64,000 nt of DNA from Isoetes taiwanensis (taxonomy: Eukaryota; Streptophyta; Lycopodiopsida; Isoetales; Isoetaceae), in contig JAJEKV010000008.1 in NCBI GenBank assembly GCA_021234155.1, forward strand, positions 21,586,212 through 21,650,211, given 5' to 3'. Made by a program: the position numbers and the translations under genes. Numbering within the stretch: position 1 is the first letter of the stretch; each line of letters opens with the position of its first letter. Below the pieces are notes generated by a model. The model saw nothing but the letters and a program-made list of their open reading frames with translations, was not told the DNA's origin and did no database searches. This document shows, one piece after another, positions 55,613 to 64,000 of the stretch.

Positions 55613-56056
55613 CACACTCTCTGAAAATTTCAAAACCATGAAATCCAAAATTGCTTCCACCTCATAAACCTTGCATAAAACATTTCTTATGACTCCCATC
55701 GGCTGCACCTTCATTTGATTGAATGCTTTGAGCATCATAGTTGTCGGTTCCATCATTTTCAATCCAACATGAAGCATTATGTGGTACGGCATTACATTCA
55801 CTCCACTGCCGGTATCTATGTTGGCCTCTTTGATTAGATATCCATTAATACTCACATCACAAAGAAATGGCCCAGGATCCTTGGATTGCCGGGCTGGTGG
55901 CTCCATTCTCCTCTTGTCGGTATCATTTGATATGATTTGTTGGACTGAAATTTCTGATTTTGTTCTTCCTCCTAACTCTTGCAACAAATTTGGAGAGTAA
56001 TGCATCAATTGCTCAAGAGTAAGTGTAACTTTAGTGGCCAAAACTTGGCTGATCAC
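55568..56056 (-). pseudogene. Gypsy aspartic protease
   Basis: Reverse frame with VSINGYLIKEANIDTGSGVN then VMPYHIMLHVGL. DTGS is the catalytic aspartate motif of retropepsins, followed by the expected hydrophobic flap region (MKVQPMGVIRNVLCKVYEVE). It would cleave the polyprotein as a dimer. The 5' end is disturbed by the 137-bp copy and its 3' side by offset pair 24. Confidence 0.8.
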
Positions 56057-56269
56057 ATCATCTTCATTTTGAATGTTCTCAATCCACCATAGGAGGCATC
56101 ACTATGGGCTGATTTTCTTCTCTAGACTGAAAAGTAATGCATCAATTGCTCAAGAGTAAGTGTAACTTTAGTGGCCAAAACTTGGCTGATCACATCATCT
56201 TCATTTTGAATGTTCTCAATCCACCATAGGAGGCATCACTATGGGCTGATTTTCTTCTCTAGACTGAAC
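55996..56269. repeat. 137-bp offset pair 25 (abutting)
   Basis: Copies 55996-56132 and 56133-56269. The only pair offset by 137 rather than 136. Confidence 0.9.
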
Positions 56270-57010
56270 TGCTCGTGGGCAAAGCACATTGAATTGCACC
56301 TTCTTAGGTGCGGACACCTTCAAAGTGTCTACCTCCACAAATCCACAATTTACTACTGATTTTGCCTTCTCTTGCTTCTTAAGCTCCTCAATAAGAGCCT
56401 TAACTTGAGGATTTTCAATGTACTTTGCATCTTGAATGCAAACATCATTATTAGGAAGAGGTACTGATTCAAACACTTGCTGCTTTGGTGGATACTTGTT
56501 GGTTGCCCATTCTGGTTTCCCATGGATTTTCCAACAAGTAGTCTCATCATGCTTGAATTTATCACATAACTTGCAATATAAATGAGCCTTACTTGGATAC
56601 CATCCCTGTTTTGGCTGCACCATTGGTGTGGAACCCATTGGAACTTGTTGGGCAATTGGAGCTTGTGGCATCATTGGAACTTGTGGTATGATAGGTGCTG
56701 CTTGCATTGGTTGAATAGGAATAGATGGTGCTTGTTGCATAACAGCAAATACCGGATTGGCCCTCTCAAAGAATCTCTTCTCCCTACATTCTTGATCATT
56801 ATGGCCCTTGATTTGGCATCTTGAGCAGAATTTCAGCAATCTACATGTAGTATCAGAATGCCCAATAGACCCACAATACTCACAAGTAATAAACTGAACC
56901 TCCCTTGGCTTCTCACCAATTGTAAGCTTAGAAATCTTGGCTGCAATATCCTCTGTTTTATGCTCTGGAGCAGCAACTTCATGAATGTATCCGAGCTTAT
57001 CTTCAGCCTT

Positions 57011-57189
57011 GAGAGCATACTTTTGTGCTTCTAACAATGTTGTAGGTTGTTTAGCCTTCACCTTATGAGCAATAGCTCGTTTCAGCCCCTTCACATACCA
57101 TTGGATATCCATTTCATCATTCCTTGCAATCTTCCAATGAACTACGGAGAGCATACTTTTGTGCTTCTAACAATGTTGTAGGTTGTTTA
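57011..57189. repeat. 136-bp offset pair 26
   Basis: Copies 57011-57053 and 57147-57189 (43 bp). The end abuts pair 27. Confidence 0.95.
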
Positions 57190-57447
57190 TCATCTTCCTT
57201 TTGTGTGAAATTGGTCCACCTTTCCATAGTCTTATCCTTACCATGAACTTCTTGATAATTAGCAATGAAAGCTTCCTTTAATTCCTGATATGTCATGGTA
57301 TCTGGCTGAGTATGTGCTAATTGATTCATCTTCCTTTTGTGTGAAATTGGTCCACCTTTCCATAGTCTTATCCTTACCATGAACTTCTTGATAATTAGCA
57401 ATGAAAGCTTCCTTTAATTCCTGATATGTCATGGTATCTGGCTGAGT
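57190..57447. repeat. 136-bp offset pair 27
   Basis: Copies 57190-57311 and 57326-57447 (122 bp), in gypsy gag. Confidence 0.95.
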
Positions 57448-57940
57448 TTGTGCCCATTCCTCCACTTGAATCTTGCAAAGAACTATGAAACCAAAGCAAG
57501 TAATCAGCGTGCGGTAACTTACACATGGGCAATACCTCTCAAACTTCACAATATGCTTCAAAGGATCCCGATCCACGGATCATCAAACTTTGGAATCCCC
57601 ATTTGTGCGTAAAACCCCATACCATAGGTGGTAATACTGACCATCTCGCCTCTTCTTGGGTTAAATTGAATCTTGATGCAATTTTGAGCCCAAAGATTGA
57701 CTCACCGGTCCCCTTCTTATGACGATGGAGCTTAGTGGGATCTCCTTCTTACTTCTCTTGGGCATAAAACTATGCTCCCCTTGTCAAATTTCTCTCCACA
57801 AATCAATTACGGCAAAATTCCCTTCACACAAGAAATTGCTCCTTTCTCAATGGTGCCGTTCTTTACCAACGATCACCAATACCAATGGTAACAACTCCTT
57901 TTCCAATGGAAATTCTTGCCGATCAATGGTCTGTCGAGCA

Positions 57941-57954
57941 CCGTGGTCGCCAAT
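57941..57954 (-). promoter_or_regulatory. Gypsy tRNA primer binding site
   Basis: Reverse strand TGGCGACCACGG begins two bases inside the right LTR, in the correct place for the minus-strand primer of an element coding on the reverse strand. The tRNA was not identified. Confidence 0.6.
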
Positions 57955-58469
57955 TGTTAGAGCCTGGACTCTAACCTTGCAAGAAGGATGAAACACCCAA
58001 CAATCCAAGCTCAATCTATCAGAACAAGGCAATGCACAACACAAAGAATCACCATCTCCATAGCTAGATCAATGAAAATAATCTCTCCCAATACACCGTC
58101 TCTCCCCGTTCTTCTCCCTCTGCTCTGCTCAGATAATACAATGATGATCATGGCTCCACAATGCATACGTGCAAATATCCTGCACGCGTGCATGCGCGTA
58201 TATCACTCTATATACGGTATATGATGAGTGTGGTGAGTGGTGAATGGTGTGGTGAATGGTGAATGGTGTGGTGAGTGGTGACGAGTGTGGTGAGTGGTGA
58301 ATGGTGTGGTGAATGGTGATGACGACCCCAAGCGTATATCACTCTATATACAGTATATGATGAGTGTGGTGAGTGGTGAATGGTGTGGTGAATGGTGAAT
58401 GGTGTGGTGAGTGGTGACGAGTGTGGTGAGTGGTGAATGGTGTGGTGAATGGTGATGACGACCCCAACA
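57955..58469 (-). repeat. Gypsy LTR, right (5' LTR)
   Basis: 515 bp with the same termini as the left LTR and near-identical sequence. It is 140 bp longer because its inner part is repeated (58,196-58,331 and 58,332-58,467). Confidence 0.92.
58196..58467. repeat. 136-bp offset pair 28 (abutting, one mismatch)
   Basis: Copies 58196-58331 and 58332-58467, with one G/A difference in ATACGGTATATG. The left LTR has the segment once. Confidence 0.95.
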
Positions 58470-58504
58470 CAACCATCACCTAATAGGATTTGGATTCAAG
58501 CTAG

Positions 58505-60333
58505 TTTTGAAGGGAGTTTTGAGGGCCGCCTTGCCATGCTAGATGCTGTAGAGCTTAAGCAGCGGATGACAAAGGCAAATAAAGTCATCACTCGCCATCT
58601 TCAGGTATGTTCAACTGTCAATACAGCTTGAAGTAAATTAGCTATTTTCAATGTCTGACAATAAAAGGATGTTATTTGGCTTTGGTTATGTGTTACTGTG
58701 ATTTTTTATTGGGCTGAAGGTTGTACGCTAGATTTCTTTGTTTTGCTATGCTATTACGTTTTAATCGTGGTTAGGACTTTTTAGCTTAAAATATTTGTAT
58801 GAATCAGACTATTCGTGTGGCTAAGAAAATATCGCAGAAGGTTGAAGGGCAACTTTCAAAATATCAAAAGGAGTTTTTACTTCGTCAACAGGTAACTGCC
58901 TTTGGATGTTGTTCTGAATTTGTAGTTACAATGGAGGCACTAGTTATCTATTGCTGATCAACCAAGAAGTGCACTTCTTGGTGTGCAGATGAAAGCTATT
59001 AAAGAAAAGTTAGGTGATAATGAAGACGATGATGATGATGATGTTGCTGCATTGGAAAGAAAGATGCAAAGTGCAGGCATGCCAGCAAATGTTTGGAAAC
59101 ACGCACAAAGAGAGCTTCGGTGAGATTGGTTAGACAAATAACTGTGGTTCTGGTATGTAGACACTAACTAAAATGTTGCAGGAGACTGCGGAAAATGCAA
59201 CCTCAACAGCCGGGATATGGAAGCTCTAGAACATACATAGAGCTTCTTGCTGATTTACCATGGCAAGTAAGCAGTGAGGAGCGTGAGCTTGACCTGGCTG
59301 CTGCAAAGGAGAGGCTTGATAGTGAACATTATGGTCTTGGAAAAGTCAAAAAAAGGATTATTGAGTACTTGGCTGTACGGAAGGTAGCTTCAGGAGCTTT
59401 TGCTATGCTTACAGTAGAAGAAATGCACAGATTTTATTGCTTTACGAGAAGTACCTTAGTAGGTTTTTGAAGTTGAGCAGCAGACAACAATTACTAGGGC
59501 TAGGATGGTCAATTGGTTTTGCATTTAATATCTGTGTCTTAACAATTACAAAATTCGAGTTCCTATGTTTCATTTATTCTTCCACAAAGGTATGATTTTT
59601 AGAATGTGTAGATCTTTTTGAAAATCAAACTGGGCAAAGCCTTCAATCTTCTCTAATTTCGCCCTTGCTTTTACAGTTGAAACCTGTTTTGTGTTTTGTT
59701 GGTCCTCTTGGTGTAGGAAAGACATCACTGGCATCATCTATTGCAGGGGCATTAGGTAGACGATTCATTCGGATCTCACTAGGAGGGGTGAAGGATGAAG
59801 CGGATATCAGAGGCCATCGAAGAACATATATCGGAAGTATGCCAGGACGCCTAATAGAGGGTATAAAGGTAATGATTGTCTTGTATTTCAATTAACGATT
59901 TGTCTTGCTGTATGACAATGTTCATAAGACCTTGTATTTTGTTCGTCTCTTTTCCAAAATAAAGGTCTACCGGGTCAAACAATCTAAGAGGAATAATTAA
60001 GATCCATCTATGTTTTGGGCGAGATTTGCTTAGAATATCCAGCTTGCACAAATCCATGCAATAAGATCCATGTGGATCTGCTAGACCAAGGGGACCTAGG
60101 TAGTTAAATAAGGGAGAAATTTTCAATGGACATGAGATTTTCAAATGCATTGATTAAGAAAATTTTCTTGCCTGGCTGATGGAAGTTATTTGTTCAATGC
60201 AGAGGGTTGGAGTTAATAATCCTGTGATGCTTCTTGACAAAATATATAAAACAGGCACAGATGTTCGTGGTGATCCTGCATCTGCTTTATTGGAGGTCCT
60301 CGATCCAGAACAGAACAAAACTTTTAATGATCA
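58505..60333 (+). pseudogene. LON2: Lon protease (peroxisome-type LON2-like), AAA part only
   Basis: Six forward exons with good GT-AG sites: 58,505-58,604; 58,808-58,891; 58,989-59,119; 59,182-59,383; 59,677-59,868; 60,203-60,333. They encode the coiled helical region (VEGQLSKYQKEFLLRQQ, MKAIKEKLGDNEDDDDDDVA, MPANVWKHAQRELRRLRKMQ), ELLADLPWQVSSEERELDLA, the Walker A region [40 protein letters not shown] and [20 protein letters not shown]. Text and exon pattern match plant LON2, the peroxisomal matrix protease. Signs of decay: Walker B reads LLDKIY instead of LLDEID, so the ATP-hydrolysing Glu is Lys; about five residues are missing before VLCFVG; the N-domain, sensor and Ser-Lys protease domain are absent; and a gypsy element sits ~30 bp before the first exon. 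Confidence 0.9.
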
Positions 60334-60339
60334 GTATCC

Positions 60340-62035
60340 TCAAAGATGTAGTGTTCAAAGCTTATACGGGGCAGTTTATATGTTTCCTTTACAACATAGA
60401 GAAACAACTTCCTAAAAGCATATTACCTGTTTATTCCCAATAGAAACAAATCCAAATCCTCTAAAACATGCTGAAGATTAACCCGCATAACTCTAGCATC
60501 TGTCTGCCACACAACACAGTAAGAGAAGTTTAATGCCAAGCTCACTAACTCGTTACGAGATACTAAGAATGCAAAATTAAGTTCCAACAAATAAGAGCAG
60601 CTCAAATACAAAGAAAGAACATCAATAAGGTCTAGAGCATTTGCACAATCAGCAACACTCTCAAAGTTTAGCCTAAGCTTAAAGCGCAGATAAACGCACG
60701 GATTGGCATTCTAGACATGTGGTAGACATCTCCAAGCACTATTGCATATCAGATTAATGAGAATATAGATGCCAAGCTCACTATCTCATGACAAACTAAG
60801 AATGCAAAATTAAGTTTAAAAAAACTAACGCGCAGCTTGAGTACAAAGAAAGGTTAGTCAAAAAATGGACTTATATCCAGAACAACAAATAGATATCTAT
60901 TATGCTTTGGTTGTGCAGAGCCATATATAAAGCAAGATAATGCAACAAATACTTTTAAATGTCACAATGATAAGCTACATACCTCTAATTGACCTCCAAA
61001 CGTGATGGCTACTACATCCATTATTTGCTAACTCTCTATCTGTATCATGCACCTTTATGCTTTGATTGTCTATGCACGGAAAACAAAAAACATGTCAATG
61101 CATGTATCCAAGCAAGATCCAAGCAAAAGGAAAAAAAGAGCTCGTCGGCATTGTACAAACAATCTCCAACATAAGGTTGTGCTTGCGTTCAAGAACCATA
61201 CTCTGGCAAGATGGATTAATTTTCTATCAGGTCTTAGATTGGGTATTCATAACTTCAAAATTTTATGGCATGCATTTGAAGCTCAAAGCTTTAGGACAGC
61301 AATATTCGAAGCTTAAGGTGGGAAAGATCTTGCATTTAAGACGTCAAAGCATCTTTGCAAAGCAGCGGCCCAGTCCATCATAGCATCTATCGCACATTCA
61401 TTGCAAAAAAAGATAAAAACAGAGTAACATCTCACCTTTTTGTTCCGGTTCTGCGCAGGGAAAGCAAGTATTTGTGCAGTATCCGATTTCTGTGTTCAAA
61501 AACCAGCAGGAGGCAGACCCAAAAAGGATGTAACTGTAAGTTTTGATTCCAAAATCGCTGATGTTGGCGGACAGAATTGAAGCCCCATTTCGCCAAATTC
61601 ATCCAAGCCAAATTTTTTTGAGTGTATCTATGGCTATGGCTATCAGGATGGGTCCATCACAGGCGGATCAATTTCGTCGGAAGTTCTAATGCTGAGAAGC
61701 TCCAGAACAGAGGAATTTGAGCTGAAAAACGTTGTTCTTGGAAGCGGAGGTTTGGCACATTCCGGGTTGCAGCAGGGATTATGGGGCTTGCCAGATCGCC
61801 GCTGGTGCTGCCGGCACAAATGCGGATCACTGGCCGCAGACTTTGCTTGAAAGCAAAGTTTCCTTGGTTATGGCAAAACACATGTCGGCTTCACCTGAGG
61901 CAGAACACAGAAAAAAAAAGCTACGGAAAAAAAAATCCAAAATTGGATGTATCTTTATATATTCCTGGGCTGAGAAGAGCCCACAGGTTGGCCACGCTCA
62001 AATTATCTGCGCCCGAATTTGGTTAGACTCCGCAA
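60340..62035. other. Anonymous DNA with a 238-bp diverged duplication
   Basis: ATGCCAAGCTCACT, ACTAAGAATGCAAAATTAAG and TACAAAGAAAG recur in order near 60,531 and 60,769 (offset about 238, diverged). A reverse frame, 60,611-60,423, reads FAFLVSRNELVSLALNFSYC then VVWQTDARVMRVNLQHVLED, which looks like real coding sequence, but I cannot name it. No Lon exons were found here. Confidence 0.45.
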
Positions 62036-62039
62036 AAAT

Positions 62040-62131
62040 GGAAACCTCCCCAATTTTCCTATATGGAAACCTCCCCAACTTTCCATGGAAGCTTGGGGAG
62101 GTTTCCATATGGGAAAATTGGGGAGGTTTCC
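62040..62131. repeat. Near-perfect 38-bp-arm hairpin
   Basis: The left arm (62,040-62,078) starts GGAAACCTCCCCAATTTTCC and contains ATGGAAACCTCCCCAA. The right arm (62,094-62,131) is its reverse complement with one or two differences. The central loop CTTTCCATGGAAGC itself folds on CCATGG. GGAAACCTCCCCAA is present twice within each arm, so the arms are also internally repeated. Confidence 0.85.
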
Positions 62132-62268
62132 ACTTGGATTAAAGTTTCTTGAGCGGAGATCCACTCCTAGTAAATGCAAAGAATTTATGATCGACGGCAA
62201 AATTAGATTGCCCCTTTCACTTTCGTACATGAATTTCTATTTGGAGCTTTTCAAATTCGTTTTCTGTA

Positions 62269-62514
62269 GCGAAGTGTTGATTCTTGAATCTGTGCACTGA
62301 AGACTGGGGTAAGTAAATCGGTTTTGGAGTTTTGTATGTTGGATGATCTAATGTTTGCGTTTTTGCATGGCAGATATTTAAAATTAGAGCTCTGAAAAGC
62401 TAGCGCGAAGTGTTGATTCTTGAATCTGTGCACTGAAGACTGGGGTAAGTAAATCGGTTTTGGAGTTTTGTATGTTGGATGATCTAATGTTTGCGTTTTT
62501 GCATGGCAGATATT
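62269..62514. repeat. 136-bp offset pair 29
   Basis: Copies 62269-62378 and 62405-62514 (110 bp), 26-bp spacer. Confidence 0.95.
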
Positions 62515-62550
62515 GCACAGCAACAAGGTAAAAAAATATAGATCTCTATT

Positions 62551-62822
62551 TCTTTTCTTGAAGCTTTCTATCTTCCACATGCGGTTATGAATAGTCCGCC
62601 TAATCCCTGCATGAAAGAAGCTCGGGCAGAGGCAGAGCTTCTCATGTTTGCTCGGGCAGAGGCAGAGCTTGTCATGTTTCTTGATGTCTTTTCTTGAAGC
62701 TTTCTATCTTCCACATGCGGTTATGAATAGTCCGCCTAATCCCTGCATGAAAGAAGCTCGGGCAGAGGCAGAGCTTCTCATGTTTGCTCGGGCAGAGGCA
62801 GAGCTTGTCATGTTTCTTGATG
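62551..62822. repeat. 136-bp offset pair 30 (abutting)
   Basis: Copies 62551-62686 and 62687-62822. Each copy also contains the older internal repeat GCTCGGGCAGAGGCAGAGCT twice. Confidence 0.95.
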
Positions 62823-63031
62823 TTTGCAGCATGAATCCGTCAAAAGTTTGTCTCTGGGATCTGTGGGTTCTTCTTCCGGCAGAGCATTATTTGATTGATG
62901 CGCATACGGGTAATCTTCATGCATATTCTTTGAATCGGGGGAACTGGACGAGATTTGATTTCATAAATGATTCTTGCTCTTTGCCCGATCATTGTACAAT
63001 ATGCTCTGACGGAAATGTAATGGATGCATAG
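62648..63031 (+). CDS. ORF of unknown function
   Basis: A 127-residue forward frame whose first half is created by the tandem copy (repeated AREAEAEL/ARAEAELVMF text). The second half, VCSMNPSKVCLWDLWVLLPA, EHYLIDAHTGNLHAYSLNRG and NWTRFDFINDSCSLPDHCTI, has the W...LIDxxTGxLxxY pattern of a beta-propeller/kelch-like blade, perhaps an F-box associated domain. The half after 62,830 is the believable part; the start codon is not secure. Confidence 0.35.
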   Translation: MLGQRQSLSCFLMSFLEAFYLPHAVMNSPPNPCMKEARAEAELLMFARAEAELVMFLDVCSMNPSKVCLWDLWVLLPAEHYLIDAHTGNLHAYSLNRGNWTRFDFINDSCSLPDHCTICSDGNVMDA

Positions 63032-63136
63032 CAAAAGACAGAGATCTTTATGCATTTCAAGATCAATGGTTAAAACCAATGGTAACATTTTAAGCATGGA
63101 TGAACTGGCAAAAATGCCTCCGGATCTTTTCCCTGG

Positions 63137-63977
63137 TTGTCGGATCTTTTAGTATGGCTAGTGAAGCAAGATGTTGTGTCATGGAATGCTATGATTGCAG
63201 GATATGCCCAACATGGAAATGGCAAAGAGGCCATTACACTATTTAAAAAGATGCAACAGAAAGGTTTAAGGCCGAACAAGTTGACGTTCTTCAGTATTCT
63301 TAGTGGATGTTCTTCTATTTCAGCCTTGGAACATGGCAAGCAAGTCCATGCATATGCCCTCACAAATCACTGTGATTTAAATATAATTGTGGGAAGCAGC
63401 CTTGTAGATATGTATCATAAGTGTGGTAGCTTACCATGTGCCCAGCAAGTTTTTGATCGTTTGTATTCTCGTGATGCAGTTTCATGGAGTATAATAATTG
63501 CAGGATATGCTCAGCAGGGCAGTGGCATAAATGTTTTTTAAGTTATTGCAAGAGATCCAATTAGAAAATGTAAAGCCCAACAAGGTAACCTTTGTTTCTA
63601 TTTTGAATGCATGTGCTGGTAAATTTATTCATGCCAGCATTTTGAGGGTCAAATGTGAATTGGATACCTTTGTAGGGAACACTCTCCTTGACATGTATGG
63701 TAAATATGGGGATCTTGAAGCTGCTTGGATAATATTCAAGACTTTAGACATTTACAATGTTGTATCGTGGAACACATTGCTTGGAAGACATGTTATAAAT
63801 GGAAGCAGCAATGAAACTTTGAGATTATTTCGACTAATGCGACTAACAGAAATAGAGCCGGATGAAGTCACTGACTTAAGTAAAGAGTTGATATTAAGGG
63901 AATATTTCCATCTTGATTGCAACTGCTGGTTGCTAGGTAGATATGACGAATTTACGTTTTTCTCCAATTCGTTGTAA
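63137..63977 (+). pseudogene. PLS-type pentatricopeptide repeat (PPR) protein fragment
   Basis: Two forward frames overlap at about 63,531-63,541 with a shift between them. The first has QDVVSWNAMIAGYAQHGNGK, EAITLFKKMQQKGLRPNKLT, FFSILSGCSSISALEHGKQV, NIIVGSSLVDMYHKCGSLPC and RDAVSWSIIIAGYAQQGSG. The second has VKPNKVTFVSILNAC, CELDTFVGNTLLDMYGKYGD and NVVSWNTLLGRHVINGSSNE. These are P, L and S repeats of organelle RNA-binding PPR proteins, which select sites for C-to-U editing. Frame loss near 63,535 and the change to unrelated text after EIEPDEVT (about 63,870) show decay. No E or DYW domain is reached before the window ends. Confidence 0.85.
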
Positions 63978-64000
63978 CTGTTGACCATTGTGTTAGAACA

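Larger units (their letters stand above)
56216..57576 (-). pseudogene. Gypsy Gag with three zinc knuckles
   Basis: Reverse frames. N-terminal part 57,576-57,190 has TQPDTMTYQELKEAFIANYQ and KTMERWTNFTQKEDE, typical of retrotrans_gag. The C-terminal frame 57,154-56,216 continues with WYVKGLKRAIAHKVKAKQPT and TLLEAQKYALKAEDKLG. Three CCHC knuckles follow: CEYCGSIGHSDTTC, CSRCQIKGHNDQEC and CKLCDKFKHDETTC, the first two adjacent and the third after a proline/glutamine/methionine-rich linker. Part of the capsid region between ERWTNFTQKED and the KGLKRAI block is lost and replaced by offset copies. Gag packages element RNA into particles. Confidence 0.85.
51214..58469 (-). mobile_element. Ty3/gypsy retrotransposon, two LTRs and target duplication
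   Basis: Reverse-strand element with order LTR (57,955-58,469), Gag, protease, RT, RNase H, integrase, LTR (51,214-51,588). CAACC flanks both outer ends (51,209-51,213 and 58,470-58,474), a 5-bp target duplication, so this is one intact insertion event. It sits about 30 bp upstream of a Lon exon, in an intron. All genes are interrupted, largely by 136-bp offset copies and missing stretches next to them. Confidence 0.92.

Overview
The window looks like nuclear DNA of a land plant with a large, transposon-rich genome. Support: degenerate plant Ty1/copia, Ty3/gypsy and LINE elements, a hAT-type transposase remnant, GT-AG introns, a PLS-type pentatricopeptide (PPR) segment, and remnants of an LRR-extensin, an R2R3-MYB, a receptor-like kinase, a TFIIIA-like zinc-finger protein, a peroxisome-type Lon protease and a small subunit of serine palmitoyltransferase. 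A seed-free vascular plant such as a fern is my guess, but no marker fixes the lineage. There are no operons, rRNA, tRNA genes or CRISPR arrays that I can see.

Layout. 1-3.0 kb: 5' part of a reverse-strand copia element. 3.05-3.65 kb: 19-bp minisatellite. 4-9.9 kb: mostly anonymous DNA with MYB, kinase and copia fragments. 9.9-14.6 kb: a long, partly intron-split coding region of unknown family. 15.3-17.0 kb: a small ORF starting with a histone-H3-tail-like peptide, then a 5'-truncated LINE with a 15-bp target duplication. 17.4-24.3 kb: ssSPT-like exon, LINE 3' ends, a small DNA transposon inside a LINE, and an LRX pseudogene. 24.3-35.2 kb: gene-poor, with isolated exon-like pieces. 35.2-42.0 kb: two reverse-strand LINEs, one split by about 2.7 kb of foreign DNA. 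42.6-44.8 kb: hAT remnant, second 19-bp minisatellite, gypsy integrase tail. 48.0-48.5 kb: TFIIIA-like exons. 49.0-50.2 kb: a mosaic of shuffled short copies. 51.2-58.5 kb: a complete gypsy insertion (two LTRs, 5-bp target duplication) just upstream of a Lon exon. 58.5-60.3 kb: decayed Lon gene. 62-64 kb: a long hairpin, an unknown ORF and a broken PPR gene.

The strongest unexplained signal is a set of 30 local direct repeats, in unrelated sequence along the whole window, whose two copies always start 136 bp apart (one case 137). Copy length varies from 28 to 136 bp, but copy plus spacer is constant. Several break the reading frames of retroelement genes. A fixed offset in unrelated sequence suggests untrimmed contig overlaps in the assembly rather than biology, but three pairs are not fully exact. 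Most gene-like features here are therefore decayed or interrupted, and frame breaks next to these repeats should not be taken as mutations without read-level proof.

The best biological candidates are a LINE family whose 3' untranslated hairpin is kept by compensatory changes in five copies, the H3-tail-like ORF inside an inverted repeat, a gypsy element with primer-binding-site-like motifs at both inner LTR edges, and the unassigned 4.7-kb coding region.
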